This document shows, piece by piece, positions 12,514-25,511 of a stretch of 64,000 bases of DNA. The first letter of the stretch is position 1. Each line of letters begins with the position of its first letter. A program made the translations under genes and the position numbers. Source of the DNA: Boswellia sacra. Its lineage: Eukaryota > Streptophyta > Magnoliopsida > Sapindales > Burseraceae. The notes beneath the pieces were generated by a model. It saw only the letters and a list, made by a program, of their open reading frames with translations, ran no database searches and had not been told where the DNA came from. The DNA lies in assembly GCA_013180625.2 (NCBI GenBank), contig SNVD02002434.1, positions 496,001-560,000 of the forward strand, in the 5' to 3' direction.

Positions 12514-14016
12514 CCTATCTTCCATATGTCTATTTTTTTTTTCTCTTTTTTCTCACGTATGTAATAAAACGTCTAGTTACCATATCCAAGCTAATAGAAG
12601 AATCATGAGTGCTGCCTAGTCTAGCATGCGTCAAAAGTCCTCCCCTTTCTGCAAATCAAACACAATAAATTCAAAACCTATTAAACTGATATTGAGCTTA
12701 AGACATGAGAATTTGTGGCAAGATACGTGTCTGTAAAGCAGATAAGATATCTTCGTACGTGTAAAAGGGTAGACTAGACTATTACTGTCTTGGCATTTTA
12801 TCGATGCAACAATAAATTTGAACTTAGATTATTGGAATTTTGTTTTTCAGAGCCCAATCATCTTTTCTAGCAAGCTTGGCCGAAGGAGATCACTTTGCTA
12901 TCTTCTTATTGGAGCCTATCGGCCTTTAAAATGTTCTCTTGTGATAGAAAAATCCAAGAATATGGGTCCAACATATTTGATCAGCGTCACGGGCTGGCAT
13001 TCCCTTCTGAGAATATAGTTTGTGCATGTGATTCAACAGGAAATTAATGATCATGAACTTTCATACTGAGCTGCGATGAGATATTGGGTGGTTCAGTATT
13101 CTCAAATATCATCCGTTGTCGAACTATGTAAAAGCTTGATAATCGATTTCAGCGTCAACAAAGCTTTAGGGGAGCAAAATTATACGTCTTTTGTAGTGGA
13201 GAATATGGATGGATGAAATTGATGGCTGACACTCGCAATATATTGTTGCATATACATCAGGTGCATTGTAGAAATCGATTTGTGTAGGGGAAGAGAAGCA
13301 CATCCTGAAGGGTTCTAAGATCAAGGATTAAGGGCTTTATAAGAGCATCCACATCTTCTGTTTGCGATGTTTCATTAATAAACTTAAAAAAATTGACAAC
13401 TCAAACAAATAGATATTTCCAGAGCTAGGCCCTTGCTCTTAGTGGTCGCAGATAAAAGATAAAAGAACCTGTTTATCTCCCCTGTTACCTCGTCCCATCA
13501 CTGAATTAAAGAAAAGAAATCCCTACCTGTGGTAGATGTTAGAGCTCAAGGGGTCAACCTTTTCTGTGATCAAATTTCAATTGTACATTGTGATAGAGCG
13601 GGCAGGTTGGTCACGCTAAGGCTCTGTCTACATCCGATAACTAAACGACAAGTGTCAATAACTGTTTTTGTCTCCATCGAATGCGCCTTTTGGATCACCC
13701 GTAAACCCAACTTTCACTGTTCAGGGTTAACTCTTGCATTTCTGTGCAAATATTACTAATCAAAATGTTCATGGTGATTCCAAGTGATGGATTGTACAAA
13801 TAGATTGTATTTATAGCATGAATCGGTTTTATCTTATATAAAAAAATTGATAATACTAAATATATAATTTCGGTAGAGGATAAAAGATTAATACTATTAC
13901 TAGGCCTTAATATGATAATTGAAGGTTTTGGTTGCGATAGTTTTTTGTCATGGTATTCAGCAAAAGATTCTGAGTTTGAGCCCGGGTATGCGTATGGTAT
14001 GGTTCATGTCGACGTC
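12514..14016. other. Intergenic stretch, no gene seen
   Basis: Mixed composition. Open frames at 12818-13018 and 13529-13759 have no recognisable domain or splice context. Nothing here can be called a gene. Confidence 0.45.
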
Positions 14017-14593
14017 CAGGGACGGAGTCAAGAGTGCGGGCAATTGGCCCCACTGAGTTCGATGTGACCATTAATTTTTTTAATTATAATTATATATAAA
14101 TCATTATTAAAACATGATCACTTTCTTCAATAAATTATGTAAAATTAAATTGTTTTATATAAACTACTTATCTTATTTAACTCTAATTTCTATGCTATGG
14201 ACAAAGAGTTATAGAAATATAACATAATCTATCTTTTTATTTAATCATTTCATAATATTTGTCTTTTATATTTAATGAAAACTTTATAAAATTTTGACTT
14301 TCATCAACCTGTTTGATAATAATTTTTTCTTTTATCTTGGATATATTTTTTTTGTTTTTTAATTTAAAAATCTCTATATATAAATCTTTTTTTATGTATC
14401 CAAAGAAATTTAATAAGATCTGATATCAGGATATAAATAAAAATAAAACATAATATTTTTAAACATAAAATCAAAAAAAAACTATAGAGCTATTAAGTAA
14501 ATATAAAGACTCAATGTGTATATTACTTATTAATTATCTCGTTTTATTCTATTCAAATTACCCCACTAATAGAATATTTTGGCTCCGTCACTA
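14017..14593. mobile_element. hAT-like MITE with CAGGGACGGAG-type ends
   Basis: The left end CAGGGACGGAGTCAAG pairs with the right end TTTTGGCTCCGTCACTA, sharing a GACGGAG(T/C)CAA core. CAG(G/A)GGCGGAGCCA-type ends are common in plant hAT MITEs. A clear target duplication is not visible, so the exact boundaries are uncertain. The interior is AT-rich and non-coding. Confidence 0.6.
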
Positions 14594-14825
14594 TTGTTGG
14601 GTATAGTTTAAGTTTTGGTTTAGATTCTTGACAAATTTACTACTACACAGAAGTGAAATTCTAAAAATTCCGGAGATACACGAACAACAGCAACGGACAG
14701 GCCTGTGATGAATGATGAAGTCCCAAAAGCATAGTAGGTTGAGGAAGAAGAGAAGGGAAATGAAGTGGTCTTTTATTCAAACATGCCTATTTTCTTTATG
14801 TTTATACTCAACTCAACGATAAATA

Positions 14826-15069
14826 TGTAACATCCCACATCGCTTGGGAATATGATGTGATATGTGCTTAAATATCTTGTGAGCTCCTTAAGCTGTTGGA
14901 GGCCTTTTGGGTTGCAAAGCCCGAAAGTAAAACCGTGACGGACTGTGTGTCCAAAGCGGACAATATCCAACAGTGGGTCGAGGTATCGGGCTTTGCGCGT
15001 GCATGGGGGCCACCGCTTACAAAGTGTCACACATAGTGCAAAGTGCCACATGCGGGCTGGGATGTTACA
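14826..15069. mobile_element. Solo LTR, 244 bp, with perfect 5-bp target duplication
   Basis: Starts TGTAACATCCCA and ends TGGGATGTTACA, a perfect 12-bp terminal inverted repeat that also satisfies the TG...CA rule of LTRs. It is flanked on both sides by AAATA (14821-14825 and 15070-15074). The interior is markedly more GC-rich than its surroundings and has no coding frame. A solo LTR left by LTR-LTR recombination fits best. A short inverted-repeat DNA element is the alternative. Confidence 0.75.
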
Positions 15070-15406
15070 AAATATGTATATGCAAATAGTGTTTACCATT
15101 ATATTATTGTGAAGCGATCATTCTCTTAATTTCCCTACCAGTGGAAAAGAGAAGAGCGTCGGCAGTTTTTGTTGGATTTTTTTTGGAAAAATAGAATAGC
15201 CCCACCTCCACTGTTTGTTTGTAAAGCATATTAATTTGTCCGTTTTTAAAGTGTTTGTGCATACGATAAGCAGCAAGTCTTAGGAGCGCACCACTAATCT
15301 CCTCTAAATCTAATCTCAATTTTGAAGGCAACTACTTAATTTGGCCATAACTGGCAGGTACTAGCATCTAGCTAGCCACAACATCCATCCTTATCATTGC
15401 AGTTCT

Positions 15407-15610
15407 ATGGCGGCGCATTTATTGAAAAGCGGGAAGAGGAGAGTGGCTGCGGCGGTTTGCATCTTGTTGGTTATGTTGATAGCTTTGGCAGGCACTACTC
15501 CAGCAGAAGCAGGCAAAAAAAGCAACGTATCTCGCCAGAAGCTGCTGGAGGTCCAGAACCATTTGAAGCGCTTGAACAAGCCTCCTCTTAAATCCATCAA
15601 GGTTATATTT

Positions 15611-15676
<66 letters not shown>

Positions 15677-17586
15677 CTCTGGCTTTCTTTTCCTTTGCGT
15701 CAAGGTTACACACTCCTATCCTCGATTTCGGTAAATCACTTGCTGGAATTCGTAGGAAACAGAAAGTTTATATTCCTTCTTTTTCCAAAAAGAAATAAAA
15801 AAGATTTTTGTTGGGTCACTTTGTGAATGACTATCACTAGCTAGCTGCTTTCTTATATCTGCGACTGTGAGCTCCTATATATCTAACACGAATATTGATG
15901 TTGTAAGTGGACTATGCAATTACGTATGTGGTCTATTCCAGAGCCCGGATGGTGATATCATTGATTGCGTCAATATTGCACATCAACCAGCTTTTGATCA
16001 TCCTTCCCTCAAAAATCACACAATTCAGGTCAATCACTCTCCTTTAGTTACTTGCTTCCTTCTTTAGTTTAAATTAATTAAAATTGCATGTGACACCAAT
16101 TTATTACACGGTTTCTGCCGTATAGATGAGACCCAATTTTCACCCGGAAAGTGTTTTTAAGGAGAACAAAATCTCCGCCAAGGCCAGGGAAGGGTCAAAG
16201 CGGGTTACGCAATTATGGCACTTGAATGGGCGGTGCCCGGAAGGTACTGTTCCTATCAGGAGAACTAAAAAAGATGATGTTTTTAGAGCGAGCTCTCTAG
16301 AAACATTTGGGAGGAAGAAACATAGAGCCATCCCTAAACCCAGCTATGTAGAGTCTGACCTCATCGGTCAAAGTGGCCACCAGGTAGTACAATGTATACT
16401 CTCCTAAGTCAAATTTGTTTATCCTTAATTATTCTTCCTCAATCTTGATGTGGGCTTTCTTTAATTTCCCCGTTAGCACGCCATTGTATATGTTCAAGGA
16501 GATAAATATTATGGAGCTAAGGCAACCATAAACGTTTGGAAACCCAAAATCCAACAGCCTAATGAATTCAGCTTGTCTCAAATCTGGATACTGGGAGGCT
16601 CTTTTGGAGAAGACCTCAATAGTATTGAAGCTGGTTGGCAGGTAATCTGAAAGGTTAATTCCGCCCCTACTTTTACGTTTGTAATAATTTGTCTTATTTA
16701 CTCCCTTTATCCTATAAATAGGTTAGCCCGGACTTATATGGAGATAATAACACTCGACTCTTCACTTATTGGACTGTAAGTTTCCTAAATTGTTTACTAT
16801 TTTAATTTTCTAAAAAATATTTCACATAGTTAAAGCCTACGTGTCTATGACATAATTGACATTGACTATATATTTTCATTGTTATTTGGAAAAATTACGA
16901 TAGAGTGATGCATATCAAGCTACGGGTTGCTACAATCTGCTCTGCTCCGGTTTCATTCAGATCAACAATGAGATAGCGATGGGTGCGAGCATCTACCCTG
17001 TTTCTGGCTATCGTGGTTCACAATATGATATCAGCATACTTGTCTGGAAGGTAAATTAAATTCCCCTCTATCCTTTATCTCATTTAGAAATGTTTTAGTC
17101 GGAGTTGTAGGCTTGACGTTCGTCTTTTAATGTTGTTTAATAACATTAAAATACAACTGCACATTAATTGATATTTTCGTTGGTATAATTAATTAATGCG
17201 AGTGGCAGGATCCAAAAGAGGGAAACTGGTGGATGCAGTTCGGGAATGACTATGTACTGGGTTACTGGCCGGGCTTCCTCTTCTCCTACCTGAGTGACAG
17301 CGCTTCATTGATTGAGTGGGGAGGAGAGATTGTAAACTCAGAGTCTGATGATCAGCACACCACAACACAAATGGGTAGCGGCCACTTCCCTGGAGAAGGC
17401 TTTGGCAAGGCTAGTTACTTCAGGAATATTCAAATTGTCGATGGTTCCAACAATCTTAGACCTCCTAAAGGCATCGACATTTTCACCGAGCAATCCAACT
17501 GTTATGACGTCCAAACTGGCAAAACTGGCAATTGGGGCACCTACTTTTACTATGGCGGTCCCGGTAGAAACTCTAATTGCCCTTGA
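15407..17586 (+). CDS. Neprosin-domain (DUF239/DUF4409) secreted protein
   Basis: Seven exons: 15407-15601, 15942-16028, 16126-16383, 16477-16641, 16722-16775, 16904-17050, 17209-17586. All are phase 0 and together give 427 residues, normal for the family. A signal peptide is visible (basic start, then a [15 protein letters not shown] core, residues ~13-27). The activation-peptide region (DUF4409) carries [10 protein letters not shown] and the [16 protein letters not shown] block. The C-terminal domain starts at about residue 181. Neprosin from Nepenthes is a prolyl endopeptidase using two glutamates. The equivalents here are E231 (SIEAGW) and E342 (EWGGEI), 111 residues apart. The product is presumably secreted to the apoplast. 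Substrate and physiological role are unknown for most plant paralogues. Confidence 0.93.
15617..15676 (+). repeat. (CT)n(GT)n microsatellite at the 5' end of intron 1
   Basis: An uninterrupted CT tract (15617-15664) followed by GT units (15665-15676). It begins 15 nt downstream of the exon 1 donor of the neprosin-like gene. Confidence 0.95.
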
Positions 17587-18356
17587 ATTGATCATATTGA
17601 AACCAAAAAATCTCTCTCCTGCTGCAAGGCTGCAACAGTAGAATTTATATCTATATGCGAGTGTTTCATTTCCTAATGTATAATTTATCTCGCTCTTAGT
17701 CTAGCCTTGTAACTTCATACGTTCCTTTCTACATTTCTATATTTATTTTCTTAATTAATGTTTGAACATAAAAATTAATTTTTTTAAAATAAAAAATTTA
17801 ATTGTGAAAGTTGCAGATTAAGACATGGAGACATTGGAGAATTGGGATGATCTGAAGACTGAACACCCATTGTTTCAAAATAAACTCTTTTTAACTTCTA
17901 GCAATGTTAATGTTACGAATAATATTATATAAATTATTCAAGTCCTCATGTGAAGATAAATAGAAATTAGCAAATCGGCATTAAAAAAGGCACACGTTCT
18001 ATGAGCATACATTCACACAAGAGAGCGAATATCGAGAAGTTCCATGATCCTAATTGTGTCACTCCGTCACATCATCTCCCTCTTCACAGTGGAAAATAGA
18101 GGCACTGTGTTGTAGGACAAGCGCAAAGATAAGATGAGAATTAGAGTGAGTGTTACTATATGATAATAATAAGAATAAGAATACAGAATCTCTATCTCAT
18201 TTATTCAACAATGTTTTGCGGAATCCGCCCACATCCTTCTATGCGTGAATGAAAATTCACTTGAACACCAGAGAGCCAACATATATGTATACTGTATATT
18301 AATCTTTATTCAGATAGAATCCAACAAGAAGTCAACGGATTCCACTTATTACAAAA
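17587..18356. other. 3' flank of the neprosin-like gene and intergenic sequence
   Basis: Contains the presumed 3' UTR (from 17587) and then AT-rich spacer. No further exon or RNA gene is seen. Confidence 0.5.
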
Positions 18357-18538
18357 TAGAGAAAATCTGTCATAAAACGGATGTACCGTTGACATGGTAC
18401 CGTCAATGAGAAATAAGGAAACTGGGAGACATAAACTAAAAATATCAGTGTTTACATTATTTTTTCACTCTCTTATTGGTCCGTTGCATCATTCAGCACT
18501 GCCAGGTGATACAACGGATGTATGACAGATTTTCTCTA
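18357..18538. mobile_element. MITE with AGAGAAAATCTGTCATA inverted ends
   Basis: The left end TAGAGAAAATCTGTCATA is the exact complement of the right end TATGACAGATTTTCTCTA. A second inverted pairing around the CGGATGTA blocks lies inside. The flanks ACAAAAT / ACAAACT hint at a short duplication. About 182 bp, non-coding. Confidence 0.7.
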
Positions 18539-18629
18539 CAAACTAGTCAAATCTTTAATTGGCCATATATATATAGACGCACGTACGCGGTAGATCATTT
18601 CATATACATGCTGGCACATCACTTTGTTA

Positions 18630-19079
18630 TCAACTAATCCTGCAAACAAAGAAAAGCAATGGGTTAGATTAATGGGAACCGGAAACAAAAGTACTATGAT
18701 AGAAACATTGATTGAAAAAGGAAGGTGTTAAGGATCAGCACTTGGAACAATCAACGTTGGGTGAAACAGGAACGGGCAAAGTGATTCCGCAGTTCCCTGG
18801 GAGAGCCTGGGCTAACTGGGAAATCGGATTAATTTTTTTTGCTGCATTCTTGAGGCATCCACAAGCAGTTTTCTTGTCTGCACTGCTTGTTGCAGCAGAT
18901 GCAAGGGCCGAAGCTCCGCTGCAGCAAGCAGATGGCGGTTTCCCACTTCCACTCTTAAGGTAGTTCACACAAGGTTTGAGGTCTTTGATTATATCACTGC
19001 AAGAAATGGCAGCCTCTGACTCCAAGGCAAGGAAGAGAGAAAGCAAGATAAGAGCAGCTATCACTCTTGATGAATTCAT
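18630..19079 (-). CDS. Non-specific lipid transfer protein, type 1
   Basis: Small secreted protein that binds lipids in a hydrophobic tunnel and acts in cutin/wax deposition or defence. Start at 19079. Signal peptide at residues 1-24 (VIAALILLSLFLAL core). The eight-cysteine motif is complete: C27, C37, C52-C53, C73-x-C75, C97, C111, with type 1 spacing. Type 1 genes usually have one intron just before the stop. Here exon 1 would end at 18742 (donor GTGCTG) and join exon 2 at 18639-18630 (acceptor TTTGCAG), giving the typical ending DCSKIS and 115 residues. Without splicing the frame stops at 18735, ending DCSKC with 114 residues. The spliced form is preferred on family grounds. Single-copy in this window. 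Confidence 0.92.
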
Positions 19080-19133
19080 GGTGTGGAAGAGAAATTGAGA
19101 CGTACCACGAGCTTGCTCTTCATTTCTTTCCGA

Positions 19134-19141
19134 CTTTATAG
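19134..19141 (-). promoter_or_regulatory. TATA box of the lipid transfer protein gene
   Basis: CTATAAAG on the minus strand, about 55 nt upstream of the ATG. It is a good match to the plant TATA consensus and is suitably placed for a short 5' UTR. Confidence 0.6.
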
Positions 19142-20900
19142 AGAACTTGGACTGAAGCTCACCACTGCAAGAAAGTTGCCAAAGATTTTAATAATATTTT
19201 CACTGGTTTGATTGATTCATTGAGTGCAAGAAAGAGGAAAAGAGTGATCTTGACTTCTTATAGTTTCGTTTAGGCGTGTAGAAGTTAGGTGAAACTTATA
19301 TATTCATGAATTATGAAGCTGCAGAGTAGAGACTTTACTATAATTCTCAAGCAAGCCAATTCAGCTGTGCCTTGTTAATTTGTTCACTCATGCACGAAAC
19401 AGAACTGCAAAGTCTATTGTTCTCCATTAACCAACTAACCCGTCGGCGGATTCCAAGTTGAGTATATGTGACAGATATTAAACTTATGTTAGTGATAAAT
19501 TTGGTGTATGAGAATTCAAAGCATTGGTCCCTTAAATAAATATCTCAACTATCGCTATTAATAGGCTAATAATTTAATGCGTTGGACCAGTTATTTAGAT
19601 TTGCTCAACTTAATTAAGTTTAAATATTACCCATTCCGATCACAAGGAAGTCGGTGTAACAACGTTTATCCCTTATTGTTATTAGACAATCTAGATCTAC
19701 TAATCACACGGTTGGCAAGGCATTACGAGATTGATAAATATATAGATATATATACACACACACACTCTGTCTTCATGACTAGGGCAAATGGGTCGGGCTT
19801 CGTCATGGTCTGAAAAACAGTTTCCTTGGTTTTTGGGCAAGCCCGAATGTAATTTCTAACTTTAGGTGTTGTTATTTAAACTCCCAGAATCTTATTTTAA
19901 GCCCAGCTTTAATTAAAATCAAAATTACAGGAGTATTTTATATGAAAATGACTAAAGAGACATGCATATATTTAGTATATCCCTTTTAATGTACTTAATT
20001 TACAGAATTTCTGTTAAAATCAAATTAAAAGAATATTTTAAGTCTTTACTTTTACTTCAAATTAAGATGTATTTAAACATATTTGAAATTGATGTAATTT
20101 GTTTATATTGTGATTTTGAATGATAGAGGATGTATTTTTACTATTGGAATGACAAAAATGAAGAAAAAAGTAACTTTTTTTTTTCAATTTCATTATTATT
20201 ATTGTAAAATCTTTTGCTCAACCATTACAAACTGAACAACTTCAACTTATTCAGTTCAATGTAATCAAACATATTTAGCATATTAAATTTAATATAATTG
20301 AACAATATAATATTTTTTATTATCTAAACATCTTAATTCTTTTTTAAAGGAAAAATATTCAGATTTATAATTTGAATGGGCAATACAAATTACAAAATCA
20401 AATGTCAAACTTACCTTATTTAATAGATAACAAAAAAAAATTAGGAAAAATAATATATAATTTTAAGATATGAAAACTTTATCAAAGAGCAAAACCCTAA
20501 GGAAATAATTAAAAAAATAGATAGATAGAAATATGAAGAACAAAAAGATTTATAATGCTGGACAAGAAGAGTTGAAAATTAAGATTATTGATGACAAAAG
20601 TTTTAAAATATGATATAAGTGTTTTTAAGAAACAGCAACTATAAGATATATAAAAAAGGGTATATTTGGTACTATATAAAGTATATTTATAAATTTTAAT
20701 CTTTGAATATTTTTTAATTGAAGTGGGGCTTAAAAAGAGATTTCGAAGGGCTCAAATAATAACACTCTTTAACTTTTTTTTTTAAGTTTTCTTTGGTTTT
20801 ACTAGTTAAATTGTCTAAAATAAAAAAGTAAAAGACTAATCTCTTTTTACAATAATTGCCTGTTTATGTCATTTTTTTACAAGAATATAATTCAAAGTTA
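19142..20900. other. Intergenic AT-rich stretch, no gene seen
   Basis: The lipid transfer protein promoter, then AT-rich sequence. The frame at 19577-19813 has no recognisable domain. No element ends were identified. The 3' LTR of the adjoining Copia relic could lie here but I cannot see it. Confidence 0.45.
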
Positions 20901-20949
20901 CAAAAAAAAAATAAATTAATAAAAATAAAATAAATTATAACTATCCATT

Positions 20950-22214
20950 GATATGTTAATTTTATAACTATCTAATAACGTACAATTCATTAAATATATA
21001 AGGCTACCAGTGATTTGGGCATACTTAGATTGATTAACATTATGGTGTAAGTTTTTCTTTAAATGGGTATTTGTATCATATGGAATAACCACTAGCTTAC
21101 AATCAAATAACTCAGACTTCCTTAAAACTTTTTCAACATAATGTTCTTGAGATAACATGAGACCATTATCAAATTTAGTAATTTTAATACCAAGAATAAC
21201 ACTTGCTTCTCCCATATCTTTCATATCAAAATTTGAAGCATGAAACATTTTGGTCTCATTTATCAAGTCCATGTTTTACTAAAAATAAGCATGTCATCAA
21301 TATAAAGACAAATAATCGCATAAGTGTTATTATCAATGGATTTAAGATCTACACATTTATCTTAGTTATTAATAAAAAAATATTTGACACTAACACTTGA
21401 TCAAACTTCACATGCCACTTTTTTTGTGCTTGTTTTAATCCATAGAAGGAGTTAAAAAGCTTGCATACTTTATGCTCATTACTTGGGATAACACAATCCT
21501 CAGGTTGGTTTACATAAATTTTCTCATCCAGGTTACCATATAAAAACATAGTCTTGACATCCATTTGATGAACATATAAATTATTAATTGCACCTAAGGT
21601 AATCAATACTCTAATGGATGCAATTCTAGAAATAGAAGCATAAGTATCAAAATAATCTATATCTTTCTTTTATGTAAATCCTTTGGCAGCTAATCTTGCC
21701 TTGTATTTATCAATTGATCAATCAGCCTTCAATTTCCTTTTAAAAATCCATTTCCACCCTGTTGTCTTAGTTTCGAAGGTAAATCAACAATTTCTCAAGT
21801 ATGATGGCTCAAAATTGAGTCTATCTCATTGTTGACGACCTTTTTCCAAAACAGTGCATCACGAGAAGTCCTAGCTTCTTCGAAGGTCTTAGGATTATTG
21901 TTTACTAGAAAGACATAATTATCACCAAAACTTGTGGCTTTTCTCAATCTCTTACTTCTCTTTGGTTCAAAATCTGAATTCTTAGGAGTTGGTGATTCAT
22001 CTAAGGGTAGAGATTTCTCAGTATTAGGTTTATAAAGAAAACTTGATTCAAAGAAATCTGCATTCGTAGATTCTATGACCGTATTTGCTTTAAACAAATT
22101 ACTAATAGTTTTAAGAACAAAGAATCTATGAAAAGCATTGTTTTGGGCATACCCTAAAAACATACAATCAACAGTCCTTGACGCTAACCTACTTTTTTGA
22201 GGTTCAGGTACCAA
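20950..22214 (-). pseudogene. Copia integrase C-terminus and reverse transcriptase fragments
   Basis: Three frame-shifted pieces: 22214-21795 (integrase C-terminal CMFLGYA-like motif and pol linker), 21606-21349 (QMDVKTMFLYGNL and FYGLKQA motifs of reverse transcriptase) and 21272-20950 (the DMKDMGEASVILGIKI region). The catalytic YVDD block lies in a gap between the frames and is not intact. There is no RNase H. Confidence 0.85.
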
Positions 22215-22374
22215 GACTTTTGCAGAAGACCCCCAAAATCTAAAATATTTAAGATTAGGTTTATAACATTTCCATATTTTGTATGGTGTCTTACTTATTT
22301 TTTTTTAATAAGGTATTCTATTTTGTATATGACAAACTAAAAGAATGGCTTCCCCCCACAAATTATGTGTAACT

Positions 22375-23001
22375 CTAAAACTTATTAATAGTACATTCAT
22401 CATTTTTTTGGCTGTTCGATTTTTCCTTTTTAGCCACTCCATTTGATTTAGGTGAATAACAAGGTGTTGTTTTATGAATTATTTCATGATCCTCGCAAAA
22501 TTTATTAAAGGAATTTAAATCATATTCACCCCTTCTATCTATTCTTAATCTTTTGATTTTCTCATTAAGTTGATTTTCAACTTCATTTTTATGGACTAAG
22601 AACATATCAAATGTTTCATCTTTGTCTTTCAAAAGATATAACTTAGTATATCTAGAATAATCATCTATAAAAGTTACGTAAAACCTTTTACCCTCTCTAG
22701 TCATGGTATATTTTAAATTGACTAGGTCACTATGAATCACGTTAAGTAGTTCAGTTTCTCTATTAGGAATAGGTGTACAAGTTTTCTTTGTAGACTTAGA
22801 TTCTACACAAACATCACATTTTTCAATATTTGAAAAGTTTGAAGCAGATAATAGATCATAAGAATTCATTTTCTTAATATAAGAAACATTCATATGACCT
22901 AATTCCATGCCACAAATCAACAGAGTTAATAATATAAGCAGAACAAGAAGATGCTCTTTTATTAATAAGCGCATTGAGTATATTGAGCTTAAAGAGTTCA
23001 C
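22375..23001 (-). pseudogene. Copia GAG-pre-integrase and integrase core fragment
   Basis: An open stretch of about 208 codons. It contains the C-D-V-C end of the HHCC zinc region, the first catalytic aspartate (IHSDLV), the second (FIDDYSR) and the E-containing YSPKSNGVAKKE-type region. The family normally has GxxE at that last site, so it looks altered here. The fragment is cut off from the downstream part of pol by a stop. Confidence 0.85.
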
Positions 23002-24256
23002 CTTTACAATATCTTTTTTCCAATAAAAACTTCATTTTTTGATATTACAATTTTGTCACTTTCAAAAGACATATTTAACCCAGCTTTCTCAAGTAAACAT
23101 AGAAACAAGATTATATCTAATATATGGTACATGCAATACATTACTGAGTGAGAGGATTTTGCTAGAAGTAAGTCTGAGAAGAACCTTTCCTTTGCCCAAA
23201 ACTAGAGCAAATCGTGAGTCACCAAGATATACTCGTTCTTTTCCTTCTCTCACTAGATTATAATCATAAAATTGATTTTTGTTGCCACTATATGTTTGGT
23301 AGCTCCAGAATCGATTTTCTATTCTTTGTTTTTTACATTTACCATATTAATTTCTGAGACCACAACAGTAGCAATAATTTTTGGTCCTTCAACCAAATTG
23401 GCCCTAGGAGGATTTTAGTCAACTTATTTTTATTATTATTATTCTTGTTCTAGTGTCTATACCTACATTGGTTGGCATAATGACCAAGTTTACAACAAAC
23501 AAAGCATTGTCCTTTCTTCTCAAATGTGGGTTTTTTTTTTTGAAAAAAATTTTATTAGAGGGTTTTAGGCGTTGTGACTTCTTTTGAAGAGATTTAGAAA
23601 TGTCCTTTACTACATAGGCCTTAGAACTCATTTGTTTGGCCTTCCTAGCTTTATCCCTATTTCAATTTATTTCTCAATTCTAATATGAATAATGACAACT
23701 TCAAGACTCTATTGGTTTTCTCTTATGCTTTATGCTATTTTTATACTCTCTAAGAGTCAGGTAATTTTTTTAACTAAACACCCATTATAAATAATATCTT
23801 CATTTTTAAGATCATTTATTAGAATGTGATAGTCATGTATTTGAGACGTCACATATTTTTCTTCCACCTTGTAGTTTAGGAAATTTCTTATATCATACTT
23901 TTGAGAACCAGTATCCTCTAATTATATTTTTTTCCTAAGACTCTTCGACATTTCATATGCAGATTTATAACTACAATACATATTATACAACTCATTTGAG
24001 AGAGTGCTAGATATGGTGTATCGACAAACTTTATTTGCCTTTTCCATTATTTCACTTTCTTTTCCTATGCTTCCAATGTTTGTGATGCTCCTTCTACTGG
24101 TTTAGAAGGTTCTTTAGTGGGGAGATAACTTACAAGATTGATTACATATAAAGTGTCAAACACTTTTTCCTAGCATCTCTTGAAGTGGTTTTCACTAAAA
24201 GGCTCAATTTTGAAGATATCAATAAGAGATTTTGCAGCAATTAAGGCAGCCTCCAT

Positions 24257-25465
24257 CTTGTTTAAAGAGTTTGATCTTTAGAATGCTGTAATCAATTGAA
24301 AGTTCTACCAAGACTTAAGTTAATTAACCTAGAAATTAACTGATCCAAGAATATAATCAATTCAAGGAAGTACATAACAACTTCAATTCTTAAAAACGGC
24401 TCCAATGAACTCTTCTGCTATAGTGCATATGAACAGTGTGTTGCTATAGTGACAAAAAACAGTGTTGATGCTACAGTAATCTGCTACAGTAGCAACGACC
24501 ATTGTGTGAACATAAACAGTAATCGTTGATGAACAGTACCTCTTCGGATGAATAGTATCTGATGGTAAACAAATCAGTGCCAAGGCATGCAAAATTGCAG
24601 TGACCTAAAGATCAAATTCTACCACTCAGGAAACTTATTTCGATGCAATTCATGTTAATAGCAATTTGACTTCTAGACTTCAATGGTAGTGAATTTTTTA
24701 TCAAGGTGCATTCTTTTCTAGAAAATATAGAATAATCAATTGAACAAAATTTCTCTAGTATTTGAAGGTAGAAACAAGAGTTTTGTTGATGAGAGGCATC
24801 TCAAAATGGAGCCATAGCCAAGTTATATATACTTTAAAAAGTTATCATTGCTCCTTCATCCTTAACCTCAAATATCCCATGATAATGTGCAATTAAGTTT
24901 GACCACTTAATCCATACGAACGTGCAAACTGGATTTGATCACTTCAACTCTATCGTTATAATTATTAACATTAAATAGGCATTAAACAGTTAAAAACATT
25001 AGACCCACTTCTAATATATTAGATAAGCCTATGTTAAAATTGCCAGTAGGCCTATTTATTAATAGCCCAATTTATGTAGTTACTGAAATTTATGTATAAC
25101 AAAAGTAAATAATCAATTTACTGATTATTTACTTTTGTTTGAAGTTATTAAAAATTCATGTTATTCTCATAAGACTATAACTTGCATATATATATATATA
25201 TATATATATATAGATATAGACATACACACACACACACACTTATGTATGTATGTATGGATGGATGGAATACATATGAACTTCATATACATAGCTTTTATTT
25301 GTTAAGGGAAGGAAAGAATGGGCTATTATGAGTTGGGATATTGGGGAAGATAGATCACTATTGTGATTTGTGGCTATGAAGAAAGGGCATTAAGGGGGAG
25401 AAGCCGGCAATGGGAAAACAGTTTCTATCAAAAATCACTTGTTTCATCAACTCCAACGTTGAGTG

Positions 25466-25511
<46 letters not shown>

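Larger units (their letters stand above)
20916..24256 (-). mobile_element. Degenerate Ty1/Copia retrotransposon (gag-pol order, broken)
   Basis: Reading leftward the order is gag (from an ATG at 24256), a CCHC-type zinc knuckle (~23520-23447), protease with a DSGATKH active site (~23306), GAG-pre-integrase, integrase, then reverse transcriptase. Integrase before reverse transcriptase is diagnostic of Copia. Stops and frameshifts break every domain, and the RNase H end is missing beyond ~20950. No flanking LTR pair could be recognised. This is an old, immobile copy. Confidence 0.88.

Noticed and set aside
13925..13995. tRNA-like GAGTTTGAGCCCGGG block
   Set aside because: No cloverleaf could be formed with a matching acceptor stem; at best a decayed B-box-like sequence.
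15104..15331. 75-codon minus-strand frame upstream of the neprosin-like gene
   Set aside because: No domain, no splice context, and it lies in the promoter region.
15419..15703. Minus-strand frame rich in Arg-Glu repeats
   Set aside because: It is the antisense translation of the CT microsatellite and exon 1 of the neprosin-like gene.
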